This document shows positions 7,848 through 15,697 of a DNA stretch of 50,941 nt, in pieces. Source of the DNA: Candidatus Parachristensenella avicola (lineage in GTDB: Bacteria; Bacillota; Clostridia; Christensenellales; UMGS416); the NCBI GenBank assembly GCA_904420205.1, contig CAJFUN010000020.1:1-50941 (forward strand), written 5' to 3'. Under the pieces are notes generated by a model. The model did not search any database and had not been told where the DNA came from. It saw nothing but the letters and a program-made list of their open reading frames with translations. A program made the position numbers and the translations under genes. Each line of letters starts with the position of its first letter. Position 1 is the first letter of the stretch.

Positions 7848-9230
7848 CTATTCCTGAATACCGGGGATCTTTGGAAGCCCTGCAAAGCCAATGGCTAAGT
7901 CCTCATCGGAAGGAATATAGTCGGTCATTGTGCCGTCATGGAAGCTGCTGTAGGCGGTCATGTCGAAATAGCCCGTGCCCGTTAGACCAAATAGAATGGT
8001 TTTGGATTCGCCGGATTCTTTACAGGCTAGCGCGGTGTCGATGGCGGCGCGGATGGCATGGGCCGACTCCGGAGCCGGCAGGATAGTTTCCTGCTGGGCG
8101 AAAAGAACAGCCGCTTCAAAGACACGGGTTTGCTCTACCGATACCGCCCTCATATAACCGTCATGGTACAGCTTGCTCAAAATGGGGCTCATACCATGAT
8201 AGCGCAGGCCGCCGGCATGGTTGGGCGAGGGGATAAAGCCGCAGCCCAAGGTATACATTTTGGCCATCGGCGTGATTTTTCCCGTATCGCAATAGTCATA
8301 GGCGTAACGGCCGCGGGTCAGCGAGGGGCAGGAGGCCGGCTCTACGGCAATGATCTCCGGGTTGGCCCTGCCCAGCAGCTTGTCCTGCATAAAAGGTGCG
8401 ATTAGGCCGCCCAGATTGGAGCCGCCCCCGGCGCAGCCAATGATAATATCCGGATATTCATCCAGCATTTCCATAGCGATTTTGCTCTCTAGTCCGATTA
8501 TGGATTGATGCAGTAGCACCTGGTTCAGCACGGACCCCAGCACATATCGGCAACCGGGCGTTGTTACGGCCTTTTCGACGGCTTCAGAAATGGCGCAGCC
8601 CAAGGAACCCGTGGTATCAGGATGCTCGGCTAAAATCTTTCGTCCAGCTTCAGTCGTATCGCTCGGGCTGGCGATCACCTCCCCGCCAAAGGTCTGGATG
8701 ATGGCCTTGCGGAACGGTTTTTGGTGATAGGAGCCTTTAACCATATATACGGTTAGCGGTAGATGGAAGAAGGAGCAGGCCTCTGCCAGTGCAGTGCCCC
8801 ATTGCCCTGCGCCGGTTTCCGTTGTCAGGCTGGTCAGCCCCTGTTCCTTGGCATAGTAGGCCTGGGCCACGGCAGAATTGAGCTTATGGCTGCCGGAAGT
8901 GTTATTGCCTTCAAATTTATAATAGATACGGGCTGGAGTGTCCAGCGCCTTTTCCAGATTATAGGCACGAATCAGAGGGGAAGGGCGGTACATCTTATAA
9001 AAATCCTGAATCGGCTCCGGAATTTCTACATACCGCGTTTCGCTATCCATCTCCTGGTGGGCCAACGCCTTGCAGAAGACCGGATACAGATCTTCCTCGG
9101 TAGCCGGCTTGCCGGTAGCGGGATTCAGCATGGGGTCAGGCTGCTCTTTCATATCGGCGCGCAGATTATACCAGGCCTTGGGCATCTGCTCTTCCGTTAA
9201 ATAAAGGCGATGGGGAATCTTCTTTGACAT
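7848..9230 (-). CDS. trpB: TrpB-like pyridoxal-phosphate tryptophan synthase (TrpB2 type)
   Basis: A 460-residue PLP enzyme of the TrpB2 class, which makes tryptophan from indole and serine. The cofactor lysine is K116 in TSGSHKLNSA, and the phosphate loop is GCAGGGSNLGG. The N-terminal extension (MPKAWYNLRADM, then DLYPVF) and the RPSPLIRA segment are typical of TrpB2 rather than standard TrpB. The frame runs open upstream to 9392, but those codons lie within the T-box leader. ATG 9230, preceded by AGGAAGGA, is the start. No trpA or other trp gene is adjacent, so it may act as an indole-salvage enzyme. Tryptophan control is shown by the T-box with a UGG specifier upstream. Confidence 0.94.
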   Translation of the reverse strand: MSKKIPHRLYLTEEQMPKAWYNLRADMKEQPDPMLNPATGKPATEEDLYPVFCKALAHQEMDSETRYVEIPEPIQDFYKMYRPSPLIRAYNLEKALDTPARIYYKFEGNNTSGSHKLNSAVAQAYYAKEQGLTSLTTETGAGQWGTALAEACSFFHLPLTVYMVKGSYHQKPFRKAIIQTFGGEVIASPSDTTEAGRKILAEHPDTTGSLGCAISEAVEKAVTTPGCRYVLGSVLNQVLLHQSIIGLESKIAMEMLDEYPDIIIGCAGGGSNLGGLIAPFMQDKLLGRANPEIIAVEPASCPSLTRGRYAYDYCDTGKITPMAKMYTLGCGFIPSPNHAGGLRYHGMSPILSKLYHDGYMRAVSVEQTRVFEAAVLFAQQETILPAPESAHAIRAAIDTALACKESGESKTILFGLTGTGYFDMTAYSSFHDGTMTDYIPSDEDLAIGFAGLPKIPGIQE

Positions 9231-9284
9231 GGTAATCCTTCCTTTCCTATGTTTTGAGCTGAAAACCGCCGCTGATAGGCAGCG

Positions 9285-9567
9285 GAAATAAAGAACGCCT
9301 CTATCCCAGTTTGTTCTGGGACAGAGGCGTTTAAACCTACTGCGGTGCCACCCAAATTGACGCATATGCGTCCGCTCATTCCCTACTATCATAGGGCCTT
9401 CCTTATCACGGTGGAAGCTCCGTCAGGCACTAGAGCGCTATGCGCTTTCGTCCTGCCCTCAAAAGTCCATTCAATCTCCTATCAATGACCACGATCACAC
9501 CATCCGCGGCTCTCTATGCATTGAGGGAAGAGACCTACTCTTCTTCATCATCGGTTTTTCTTTGAAT
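9285..9567 (-). promoter_or_regulatory. T-box riboswitch, tryptophan (UGG specifier)
   Basis: Read on the minus strand, this leader has the hallmarks of a T-box RNA. An AGTA-containing stem I start lies near 9525-9535. The specifier sequence GAATGGAC reads UGG (bases 9467-9469) for tryptophan. The T-box element AATTTGGGTGGCACCGCA (9341-9358) is followed by a 16-bp terminator stem (9294-9309 with 9316-9331) and a T run. The T-box bulge UGGC can pair with GCCA, the 3' end expected for a tRNA-Trp with discriminator G. Uncharged tRNA-Trp would therefore favour the antiterminator and turn on the TrpB-like gene. Confidence 0.95.
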
Positions 9568-9573
9568 GCCTAT

Positions 9574-9602
9574 ATCATACTGAAACATTAGGGAATTGTC
9601 AA
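9574..9602 (-). promoter_or_regulatory. Sigma-A promoter of the T-box transcript
   Basis: Minus-strand TTGACA (9597-9602), 17-base spacer, TATGAT (9574-9579). Transcription should start near 9567, just ahead of stem I. Confidence 0.9.
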
Positions 9603-9673
9603 GAAAAATTTTTGCCGCCTGAACGAGGAAGAACCGCTTCAGCGGATGGATCAAAGCATAGCCCTCAATCGGG

Positions 9674-9699
9674 CATAAAAAGGCGGCGTTGCCGCCGCC
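9674..9699 (-). terminator. Terminator of the small lipoprotein gene
   Basis: Minus-strand GGCGGC/GCCGCC hairpin followed by TTTTT, just after the stop at 9711. Confidence 0.85.
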
Positions 9700-9710
9700 C
9701 AAATATCAAT

Positions 9711-10235
9711 CTATTTGAAGTTGACGCTGCCCATCACAGCTTCCATCTGCGTGGTGTCGGCCTCGTTCAGGCGCGTATAGGTAATGCGGTAGAGCTTCTC
9801 CTCCAATGGAATCAGCTGCTCGGTAATGACCACCTTATGGCCGTCAACCGTGCCCGAATACCGGATGGATACGGCAGCGCGATTCCCCAGGGTAATGTGC
9901 TCGCAGGTTTCCAAAGTGAACGTGACCCCTAGCGCCTCGCTGGAGGCGTCTACCAAATTTTGCGCATAGGTTTCGGTGAAATCCTGGGCTTTAAGGCCGG
10001 CTACCTCTTGGAGCGTAATCACGATATTGGATGTATAATTGTTTTGCTCAGGCAGATAAATCTGGGCGATCGGCTCGCCGTCGACAGCCTCTTCCGCCAC
10101 GTTTACGCGCCAATTGCGAGGGCAGGCGATGGTAAAATCTCCGCAGTCCACTGTGACCGGCGTATCGCTGGAGGCGCAGGCGGCCAACAGAAGGCATACA
10201 GCGGCGGTCAACAGAGCCAGTATCCTTTTTTTCAT
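9711..10235 (-). CDS. Small lipoprotein, DcrB/PsbP-like
   Basis: A 174-residue protein with a lipoprotein signal (KKR start, hydrophobic core, lipobox LAAC with Cys at residue 20). The mature part reads as one small alpha/beta domain: an IACPRNWRV strand-turn near the start, an IYLPEQNNYTSNIVITLQ hairpin, a YAQNLVDAS helix, then strands RAAVSIRYSG, HKVVITEQ and LYRITYT. This is the pattern of DcrB/PsbP-like lipoproteins, often of unknown role in clostridia. It shares size and plan with the 1171-1761 lipoprotein. GAGGAATG precedes the ATG. It stands alone between its terminator and the upstream HD-domain gene's 3' end. Confidence 0.85.
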   Translation of the reverse strand: MKKRILALLTAAVCLLLAACASSDTPVTVDCGDFTIACPRNWRVNVAEEAVDGEPIAQIYLPEQNNYTSNIVITLQEVAGLKAQDFTETYAQNLVDASSEALGVTFTLETCEHITLGNRAAVSIRYSGTVDGHKVVITEQLIPLEEKLYRITYTRLNEADTTQMEAVMGSVNFK

Positions 10236-10332
10236 GCTTCATTCCTCGGCTTGATAAGATTCACACAAACTCTATTATATACTAGCTAGTCCAAAAATTC
10301 AAGGAAATTATGCCTTTCTTACCATGGCTTGG

Positions 10333-10824
10333 CTATAGGTACAGCTCGGTCAGCAGTTTAAGACCCGTAGAGGTTTTAAAAATTTTTTCACCGATACTGC
10401 GGGCTGCTGGTTGATCCATGGGTTCTTCAAAAATATTGACCAGGAAATCGGCCTCAACGAGGATTTGATAGTCGATCCCATCGATTGCATGGTAGGTATG
10501 GTGATGGCCGACTAGATAGCAGATTCGGTCAACCTGCGTTTGGGGAAAACCCAGTTCCTCCAGCATAGAGCGCGCTTTCGCCGGCCCTTCCTTTTCCTGA
10601 TAAGGGCCGGCAGAAGAGCCGTATTTTTCCAGGCTGGGCCGGATGCCAATATCATGGACAAGCGCAGCGGCCTCAATGAGACGGCGCTGATGGTCCTCTA
10701 GGCCCTCGCCGGATGCAATGATTCGGGCAAAGGACCATACCTTCAGAAGATGATGGGCGCGTTGTGGGCAGCCAGCCTCATAGGCGAGCATAGCCTGGGC
10801 CAGCGATGCAATATGCGTATCCAT
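10333..10824 (-). CDS. HD-domain phosphohydrolase-like protein
   Basis: A 163-residue protein with a single HD fold. The expected metal-binding pattern is present: H in QRAHHLLKVW, the HD pair in ALVHDIG, a downstream His cluster in VGHHHTYH, and D in LVEADFLVN. The first ATG in frame is at 10932, but the preferred start is ATG 10824, because AAAGGA sits just before it and the upstream part overlaps the neighbouring terminator and looks non-coding. Members of this group hydrolyse phosphate esters or nucleotides; the substrate is not identifiable. It is separated from the upstream DUF4838 gene by a hairpin terminator. Confidence 0.86.
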   Translation of the reverse strand: MDTHIASLAQAMLAYEAGCPQRAHHLLKVWSFARIIASGEGLEDHQRRLIEAAALVHDIGIRPSLEKYGSSAGPYQEKEGPAKARSMLEELGFPQTQVDRICYLVGHHHTYHAIDGIDYQILVEADFLVNIFEEPMDQPAARSIGEKIFKTSTGLKLLTELYL

Positions 10825-10868
10825 AAGGATCCTTTCCGGGGCAGGGCCCCTTGCTTTATATCCGACGC

Positions 10869-10903
10869 AAGAAGGCTGCATGCGCTCAGCCGCGCGTGCA
10901 GCC
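10869..10903 (-). terminator. Terminator of the DUF4838 gene
   Basis: Minus-strand 12-base arms (10892-10903 with 10874-10885, one mismatch) around a 6-base loop, followed by TTCTT. Confidence 0.8.
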
Positions 10904-10935
10904 TCTTGGAAACCGCGGGATGATCTTCCCAAACG

Positions 10936-12969
10936 CTATACAGGAATATACAGCGTATGGATACCAGCCATCGTCTCTTTATCGAGAATATCGCCCTTCT
11001 GCACCAAATGGTGCTCGGCAAGGTAGGCGGGAATCGCCGCTAAAGCATCGGCGCGATCCTCCGCCTCAAAGCGCAGGGTAACGCACTCCGCCGCCGGAAG
11101 ATCAACCTTTTCAAAGCTGGAGGGCGTGCCCTCGGGCGCCATCGCGCGCATCTTCAGCCCAACGAACCGGCCGCCGGGCCTGGGCAGGGAATAGAAGATA
11201 TAATTATGGGATACTGCGGGCAGCTCCAGATAGGCGCCCACCTCATTGAGCCGGTGCTGATAGCTGGCAAATACGCTTACAGCGGAGCGATTCTCTTCCG
11301 GCTTAACGTCCATGACGCCTAACAGGCTCATAGCGGGCAGGCGCTGCCGAGAAAACTCCAACCGGTCATGGGCCAGGGAAGCTAGGGTATCAGTCACGAA
11401 TTGATCGACCGTGATATGCCATTCCTCCACCTTTTCCAGCCCCTGATCCCTGGCGCTGCGCGCAAAGCGGCTGGTTAAGGCCAGGCGCTGCTGGCGACTT
11501 CCATCTTTGAGGGTAAGCTGGGCATAGATCAACGGCAGACGGGCGACGCGCACCCGGTCAAGCACCTCGGGGTCTCCGGCAGCCGCAGCTTCGGCCGCGT
11601 CAAAATCGGCGGCATAGCCCGCCATCAGTTCGGGCGTGAGATAGCTTTCACGGGCATTGGCAGGGCCATGAAAGATGCCAAGCGGCGCGCCGCTACGATG
11701 GCTGGCTGCATGCATAACGTCGATATAATGCTGGATATGGGGAGCGGCGGGCCCAAAGTAGCCCTGTACAAAGTCCTCCATGACGGCGCGGGCATCCGTA
11801 TAGGGATCCCACATCAGCTTTGCGAGCATATAGCCTCGCAGCTCCGCCATTTCGCCGCCGATTTCGCGGTTGCACTGGGAGAAGAGGGAACGCACCGAAT
11901 TCTCCACAAAAAAGCGCATATTGGGCGCCAGTGTATTCAAATTGGGGAAGGGGCTTACTAGATTGGCAAACTGGATATTGTAATCCCACAAAAATACTTG
12001 GTCGCAGATGGCGGCCCATTCCTTCAACTCCTGCACCGTACCCGCATTGCGGGGATCGTCCGTCAGCGGCTCGCCCCGCAGCGCCTCAATGTTGCAGAGC
12101 ATAATATGCACATTGGGGGCGGGCCGGGTAACCTTGGGCGCCTTTCGGGAGTACCAATAGGCTAGGGTTGAGATGATCTTATCGGGGAAGCGCTCAGCGA
12201 CCCTGTTGACAAAATTCAAAAGCGAACCCATGGGACCGCCATCGGCTTCGTCCAGTGCCTGGCAGGCTGGGCAGCGGCAGTATCGGTCGTGATCGTCCTG
12301 GCTAACCGACCAATAGAGCTTATCCGGCTGCTGGGCCATAAAGCCCGCCAGGCGCTCCACTACGATTTCCAGCACTTCAGGGTTGGATAGGCACAGCTGC
12401 CCCTGGGGATCGCGCTTGCCGTCGATCATCGCGTAATATTCAGGATGTTCGTCAAAATAGTCTCTGGCGGGCATGAGCTTATTAAAGCTATGGCACCAGA
12501 AGCCCCACCCGGCATGCTCGCCAAAGGGATGCATTTTACGCTTGGCAGCGAATACGGGATCGCCGTAATCACGGTAATAAAGCTCGCGGAACTGCAAAAT
12601 CGGATCGGCTTCATAATCCTCCACCTCCAGGGCAAGATCCGCTTGATGAGGAACCTTTTCCACCTTAGAGGTATAGAATCGGCAGCCAGCCAGGCGCTCC
12701 AGCAGGTCATAGGCAGCATATTGGGCGGTGATAGCGGTTTCAGCCTCCAGGATAAGGTCGCCGTCCTCTACCCGGTATGCAAAGCCGTTCAGCCCCCGGG
12801 GAGCTCTGCGGAAGCGAATCGCCCGATCGGCTGGAGCGGTAAAGTGCTCTGCGCCGGTTATTTTGCTTAGGTACTGCGCCAGCGCCGTTGCAGCCTCGTC
12901 GAAATCCGGTTCACCTCGGTCGATCCAGCATAGCGCGCGCCCATGTTCGGCGATCTGAAAAATAGCCAT
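10936..12969 (-). CDS. DUF4838-containing glycosidase-like protein
   Basis: A 677-residue cytoplasmic protein. Residues about 1-110 resemble the small alpha/beta domain that precedes GH20/GH67-like barrels (ALAQYLSKITG, then YAAYDLLERLAGCRFYT). The middle is the DUF4838 region: QLCLSNPEVL, YWSVSQDDHDRYCRCPAC with a Cys trio, FVNRVAERFPDK, AYWYSRKAP, FLWDYN, and FSQCNREIGGEMAELRGY with conserved acidic residues. The C-terminal 200 residues form a separate domain. AGGAGG lies 4 and 7 bases before two adjacent ATGs (12972 and 12969). The family is linked to polysaccharide use, but a reaction has not been firmly assigned, so I do not name a substrate. No signal peptide is present. Confidence 0.87.
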   Translation of the reverse strand: MAIFQIAEHGRALCWIDRGEPDFDEAATALAQYLSKITGAEHFTAPADRAIRFRRAPRGLNGFAYRVEDGDLILEAETAITAQYAAYDLLERLAGCRFYTSKVEKVPHQADLALEVEDYEADPILQFRELYYRDYGDPVFAAKRKMHPFGEHAGWGFWCHSFNKLMPARDYFDEHPEYYAMIDGKRDPQGQLCLSNPEVLEIVVERLAGFMAQQPDKLYWSVSQDDHDRYCRCPACQALDEADGGPMGSLLNFVNRVAERFPDKIISTLAYWYSRKAPKVTRPAPNVHIMLCNIEALRGEPLTDDPRNAGTVQELKEWAAICDQVFLWDYNIQFANLVSPFPNLNTLAPNMRFFVENSVRSLFSQCNREIGGEMAELRGYMLAKLMWDPYTDARAVMEDFVQGYFGPAAPHIQHYIDVMHAASHRSGAPLGIFHGPANARESYLTPELMAGYAADFDAAEAAAAGDPEVLDRVRVARLPLIYAQLTLKDGSRQQRLALTSRFARSARDQGLEKVEEWHITVDQFVTDTLASLAHDRLEFSRQRLPAMSLLGVMDVKPEENRSAVSVFASYQHRLNEVGAYLELPAVSHNYIFYSLPRPGGRFVGLKMRAMAPEGTPSSFEKVDLPAAECVTLRFEAEDRADALAAIPAYLAEHHLVQKGDILDKETMAGIHTLYIPV

Positions 12970-13007
12970 CATGGTTCCTCCTTTTTTTAATAAAGCCATT
13001 ATAACGC

Positions 13008-13051
13008 CTAATGAAAAATACGCCTATAGAGAATGTTGCCCTCTATAGGCG
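13008..13051 (-). terminator. Terminator of the MFS/FakA-C unit
   Basis: A perfect 11-bp stem (13021-13031 with 13041-13051) with a minus-strand T-rich tail. A second GC hairpin (13107-13125) lies closer to the stop at 13131. Confidence 0.85.
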
Positions 13052-13130
13052 CCCCGAAGGCTGGTTTGCCGGCCGATATGCGCCGCACAGAGAAACGGTT
13101 TGTCACCGGGCGGACGCTCCGCCCGCGTGC

Positions 13131-13382
13131 TCAGCCCTCAAGCCCGTTTTCCTGGCGCTCCATGTTCTCAATGACCACGTCGTAAATATCGCCCAGGCTG
13201 GCGCAATATTCCAGCACCTGCCAAGGCTCGTTGGTGTGGAAATGGATCTTGATCAGATCTTCGTCGCCTACGGCCAGCAGGCAGTCGCCTTTAAAGTGGC
13301 TGGTAATGTAGTCGTTGATCGCTTCCTCGGATAGCCCGTGTCCCTCAATGAGCAACTGCGTGTCAAATTTGAATTCCAGCAT
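13131..13382 (-). CDS. Free-standing FakA/DAK-type C-terminal domain protein
   Basis: An 83-residue protein that matches only the last domain of FakA/YloV-type (DAK2-fusion) fatty-acid kinase proteins. The shared blocks are a strand-helix start, GDCLLAVGDEDLIKIHFHTN (the GD-E-[VI]-K-[VI]-H-[VF]-HTN signature) and a tail with LGDIYDVVIENM. The kinase and middle domains are absent, and no second frame nearby supplies them. Short proteins of this kind are annotated in other clostridia, so it is probably not a fragment. GAGGAGG before the ATG supports real translation. It follows the MFS gene by 45 bases and probably shares its transcript. The function is unknown; binding of a small acyl or phosphate ligand is only a guess. 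Confidence 0.85.
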   Translation of the reverse strand: MLEFKFDTQLLIEGHGLSEEAINDYITSHFKGDCLLAVGDEDLIKIHFHTNEPWQVLEYCASLGDIYDVVIENMERQENGLEG

Positions 13383-13427
13383 TTTGGATCATCCTCCTCA
13401 TTTATGTATAGGCCCCCGGGGACCCGC

Positions 13428-14585
13428 TTATACGTGATGATGGTCAGCCGCATGCTGACAATAGGCTACGATCAGCGCAGCGGCAAAGGCTGCCGCGGCG
13501 CATGCGAAAGGCAGACGGGGGTGAAGGGCATAAATAAAGCCGGCAAAAAGGGAGCCGCCTACCATGCCAAGGGATCGTGCCGCATTGAATAATCCTGCTA
13601 TCCTTCCCATGTGGCCTGCCTGCCCCCGGGCGGCCAGGGCTTGCTGCAGCGGAAGCACCATGGCGTTGAAAGCGGTAAAGATCACATTGGCCGCGATAAA
13701 GGAACCGGCGCCGGGCATGATAAGCGCAGCCGCCAGCAGGACAACGTTGAGGCCAAGCACGCAGATCAGCGTACGGCGTCCATCGCGGCCTCGAGCAAGG
13801 TACAGCTGCAGCAGCATGTTGGCGGCAAAGCCTGTCAAACCAGTCAGGGCCTTGATAAGCCCGTTATAGCTGGTAGGAAAGGATAAAACGTCAGTGATAT
13901 AGTAATTAAAAGCATTTTCATAACCGGTGGTGCCAAAGCTGGCCAGCATAACGCCTACAAGCATCAATACCAGCGGCAGCGTCCAATTCGCCCGAGGGGC
14001 AGCTGCTTGCGCCGTAAGCGGTTTAGCCGGGAGGCTTGCCGGCGGTTCGTCCAGCAGAAGCAACGCGCCTGCGCCCAACGCAACCAAAACGATAGCCTGC
14101 AGGCGAAATACCCAAGCCAGAGAAGCCACGCCAATGAAGCCGCCGGTCAGATAGCCCAAAGCGGCGGCCGCCGCCATAACGGCGCCATGGATGGAGAGCA
14201 GCCGAGGCCGGGCGCGTTCATCGCCTAAGTTGCCGCAATAGGCCATCGCAATGACCTGATAACCACAGGTAAAGGCGCCGCCCAATAGACGGGCCAGCAC
14301 CAAGGCGGCAGGCGTGGTGATAAGCCCGAAAAGCCACTGCGCCACACCATAACCGGCTAGGCTAAGGGCCATCATGGGGACCGCGCCCCGCCGATCGGCC
14401 AAGCGGCCCCAAAGCGGGGAGAAAAGGAAATACGTGACGCTCATGGCTGCGAAGGAGATGCCGAACATAGCGCTTGGGAAGCCCAGCGCGTTAAAGAAAG
14501 CGGGGGTGACGGGGTGCGCAAAATTGCTGGCCCACATCATGAGAAAATAGAATATTTCCAAGCGGACAAAGGTAGCTTTTTTCAT
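13428..14585 (-). CDS. Major facilitator superfamily transporter
   Basis: A 385-residue membrane protein with about 12 hydrophobic segments in two halves. The loop after the second helix carries the MFS motif A form GRLADRRGAVPM. Cytoplasmic loops are basic and the C-terminus is a short His-rich tail (ADHHHV). The sequence resembles sugar or drug efflux members, but the substrate cannot be read from it. It is divergent from the Nif3-like gene and is followed by the FakA-C-like gene. A metal-binding role for the His tail is possible but unproven. Confidence 0.88.
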   Translation of the reverse strand: MKKATFVRLEIFYFLMMWASNFAHPVTPAFFNALGFPSAMFGISFAAMSVTYFLFSPLWGRLADRRGAVPMMALSLAGYGVAQWLFGLITTPAALVLARLLGGAFTCGYQVIAMAYCGNLGDERARPRLLSIHGAVMAAAAALGYLTGGFIGVASLAWVFRLQAIVLVALGAGALLLLDEPPASLPAKPLTAQAAAPRANWTLPLVLMLVGVMLASFGTTGYENAFNYYITDVLSFPTSYNGLIKALTGLTGFAANMLLQLYLARGRDGRRTLICVLGLNVVLLAAALIMPGAGSFIAANVIFTAFNAMVLPLQQALAARGQAGHMGRIAGLFNAARSLGMVGGSLFAGFIYALHPRLPFACAAAAFAAALIVAYCQHAADHHHV

Positions 14586-14671
14586 GCGAATCTCCTTGCG
14601 GGCTAAAGCGTGCCCTGCTATGGCCCCTGGGGCCGTATCGTGCTACAATGGACAAAAAGGAGGGGAAAACG

Positions 14672-15448
14672 ATGCGAATACAAGACCTGATTGACGAGCT
14701 TATCGCCCAAGCGGGCGGACGCCTTGAACAAACTGTGGATACGGTGAAAGCGGGCGACAGCAGCCGGATGGCAAGCCATGTCGGCACGTGCTTTATGGCT
14801 ACGGCCGAGGTGGTGCGCAAAGCGCAGGCGTTAGGGGTGGATTTCCTTATAACCCATGAGCCGACCTACTATAATCATACCGACGAGGACCGGCCAGGCC
14901 ACCCGGTGGTTGCGGCCAAGCGGCGGTTGGTGGAGGAAAGCGGCCTGACCATCTGGCGCTACCATGATTATATTCACCGCTGCCAGCCGGACGGTATCGT
15001 AGAAGGCGTACTGGAAGCGCTGGGCTGGAGCGGACGGGCGCAGGGCGGGGCTTGGCTGCTGGACGAGCCGCGTACAGCCCGACAAATGGCGCAGGACATT
15101 AAGCAGCGGCTGGGCGCCGAAGCGGTACGCGCAACCGGCGACCTGGACACGCCCTTTTCCCTGGTGGGCATGGCCGTAGGCGATCCGGGCTTTAACGCTA
15201 GTATGATGGATAAAATTCTGATGCAGGGCATATCCGGCGCCTTCTTTTTCGGGGAAGTGAGCGAATGGGGCGTACTGGAGCAGATCCGCGATGCGGCGGC
15301 GCTGGGGATACCTATGGCGGCGCTTACCTGCGGGCACCTGATCAGCGAGGAGATGGGCATGCGCCTACTGGCGCAACGGATTGCTCAGCGCCATCCAGCA
15401 CTGCGCGTTGACTTTATTCCGACAGGTGAGGTGTATCGTTACCTGTAG
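14672..15448 (+). CDS. Nif3-like dinuclear metal-centre protein
   Basis: A 258-residue protein of the Nif3/YqfO family, often labelled GTP cyclohydrolase I type 2. Metal-ligand features are visible: THEPTYYN in the N-terminal half (after DFLI) and CGHLISEEMG near the C-terminus, which supplies His and Glu. The frame starts at ATG 14648, but ATG 14672 is preceded by AAGGAGGGG and gives the normal family N-terminus (RIQDLIDEL). The family forms ring-like hexamers binding two metal ions; its biochemical role is unsettled. It differs from the usual HHP form at the first ligand motif. It is divergent from the MFS gene. Confidence 0.87.
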   Translation: MRIQDLIDELIAQAGGRLEQTVDTVKAGDSSRMASHVGTCFMATAEVVRKAQALGVDFLITHEPTYYNHTDEDRPGHPVVAAKRRLVEESGLTIWRYHDYIHRCQPDGIVEGVLEALGWSGRAQGGAWLLDEPRTARQMAQDIKQRLGAEAVRATGDLDTPFSLVGMAVGDPGFNASMMDKILMQGISGAFFFGEVSEWGVLEQIRDAAALGIPMAALTCGHLISEEMGMRLLAQRIAQRHPALRVDFIPTGEVYRYL

Positions 15449-15614
15449 GGAGGTGCGCGCAGCGGTGCCCGAGCTTTGTTTTGCCGTTTCGACGTATGCT
15501 TCATCTTACCACACTGCTTTCCCTTTGCCTATCCCGTTTTATCACGGCATAACGCACAGGATGCGATTTTGAAACAAAAAGGGGATAAACAGGCCGCAAA
15601 TCCGGAAATAGGAA

Positions 15615-15644
15615 TTGACATTTTCCGGGTATTAGTCCTACAAT
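15615..15644 (+). promoter_or_regulatory. Sigma-A promoter of the L,D-transpeptidase gene
   Basis: TTGACA (15615-15620), 18-base spacer, TACAAT (15639-15644). The start point would fall near 15651, so an ATG at 15650 would be upstream of, or at, the RNA's first base. Confidence 0.75.
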
Positions 15645-15697
15645 AGGCAATGGTATGCCGCCTGAGAAGTGGAATTTTGCGGCATTGGGAGGATATT

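Noticed and set aside
9231..9392. N-terminal extension of the TrpB-like protein from ATG 9392
   Set aside because: These codons lie in the T-box element and terminator; the ribosome-binding site and family start are at 9230.
10825..10932. Longer N-terminus for the HD-domain protein from ATG 10932
   Set aside because: The extra codons run through the neighbouring gene's terminator, and AAAGGA sits correctly before ATG 10824.
13107..13125. GC-rich hairpin as main terminator of the FakA-C-like gene
   Set aside because: It has no T run; the 13021-13051 hairpin with its T-rich tail is the better terminator.
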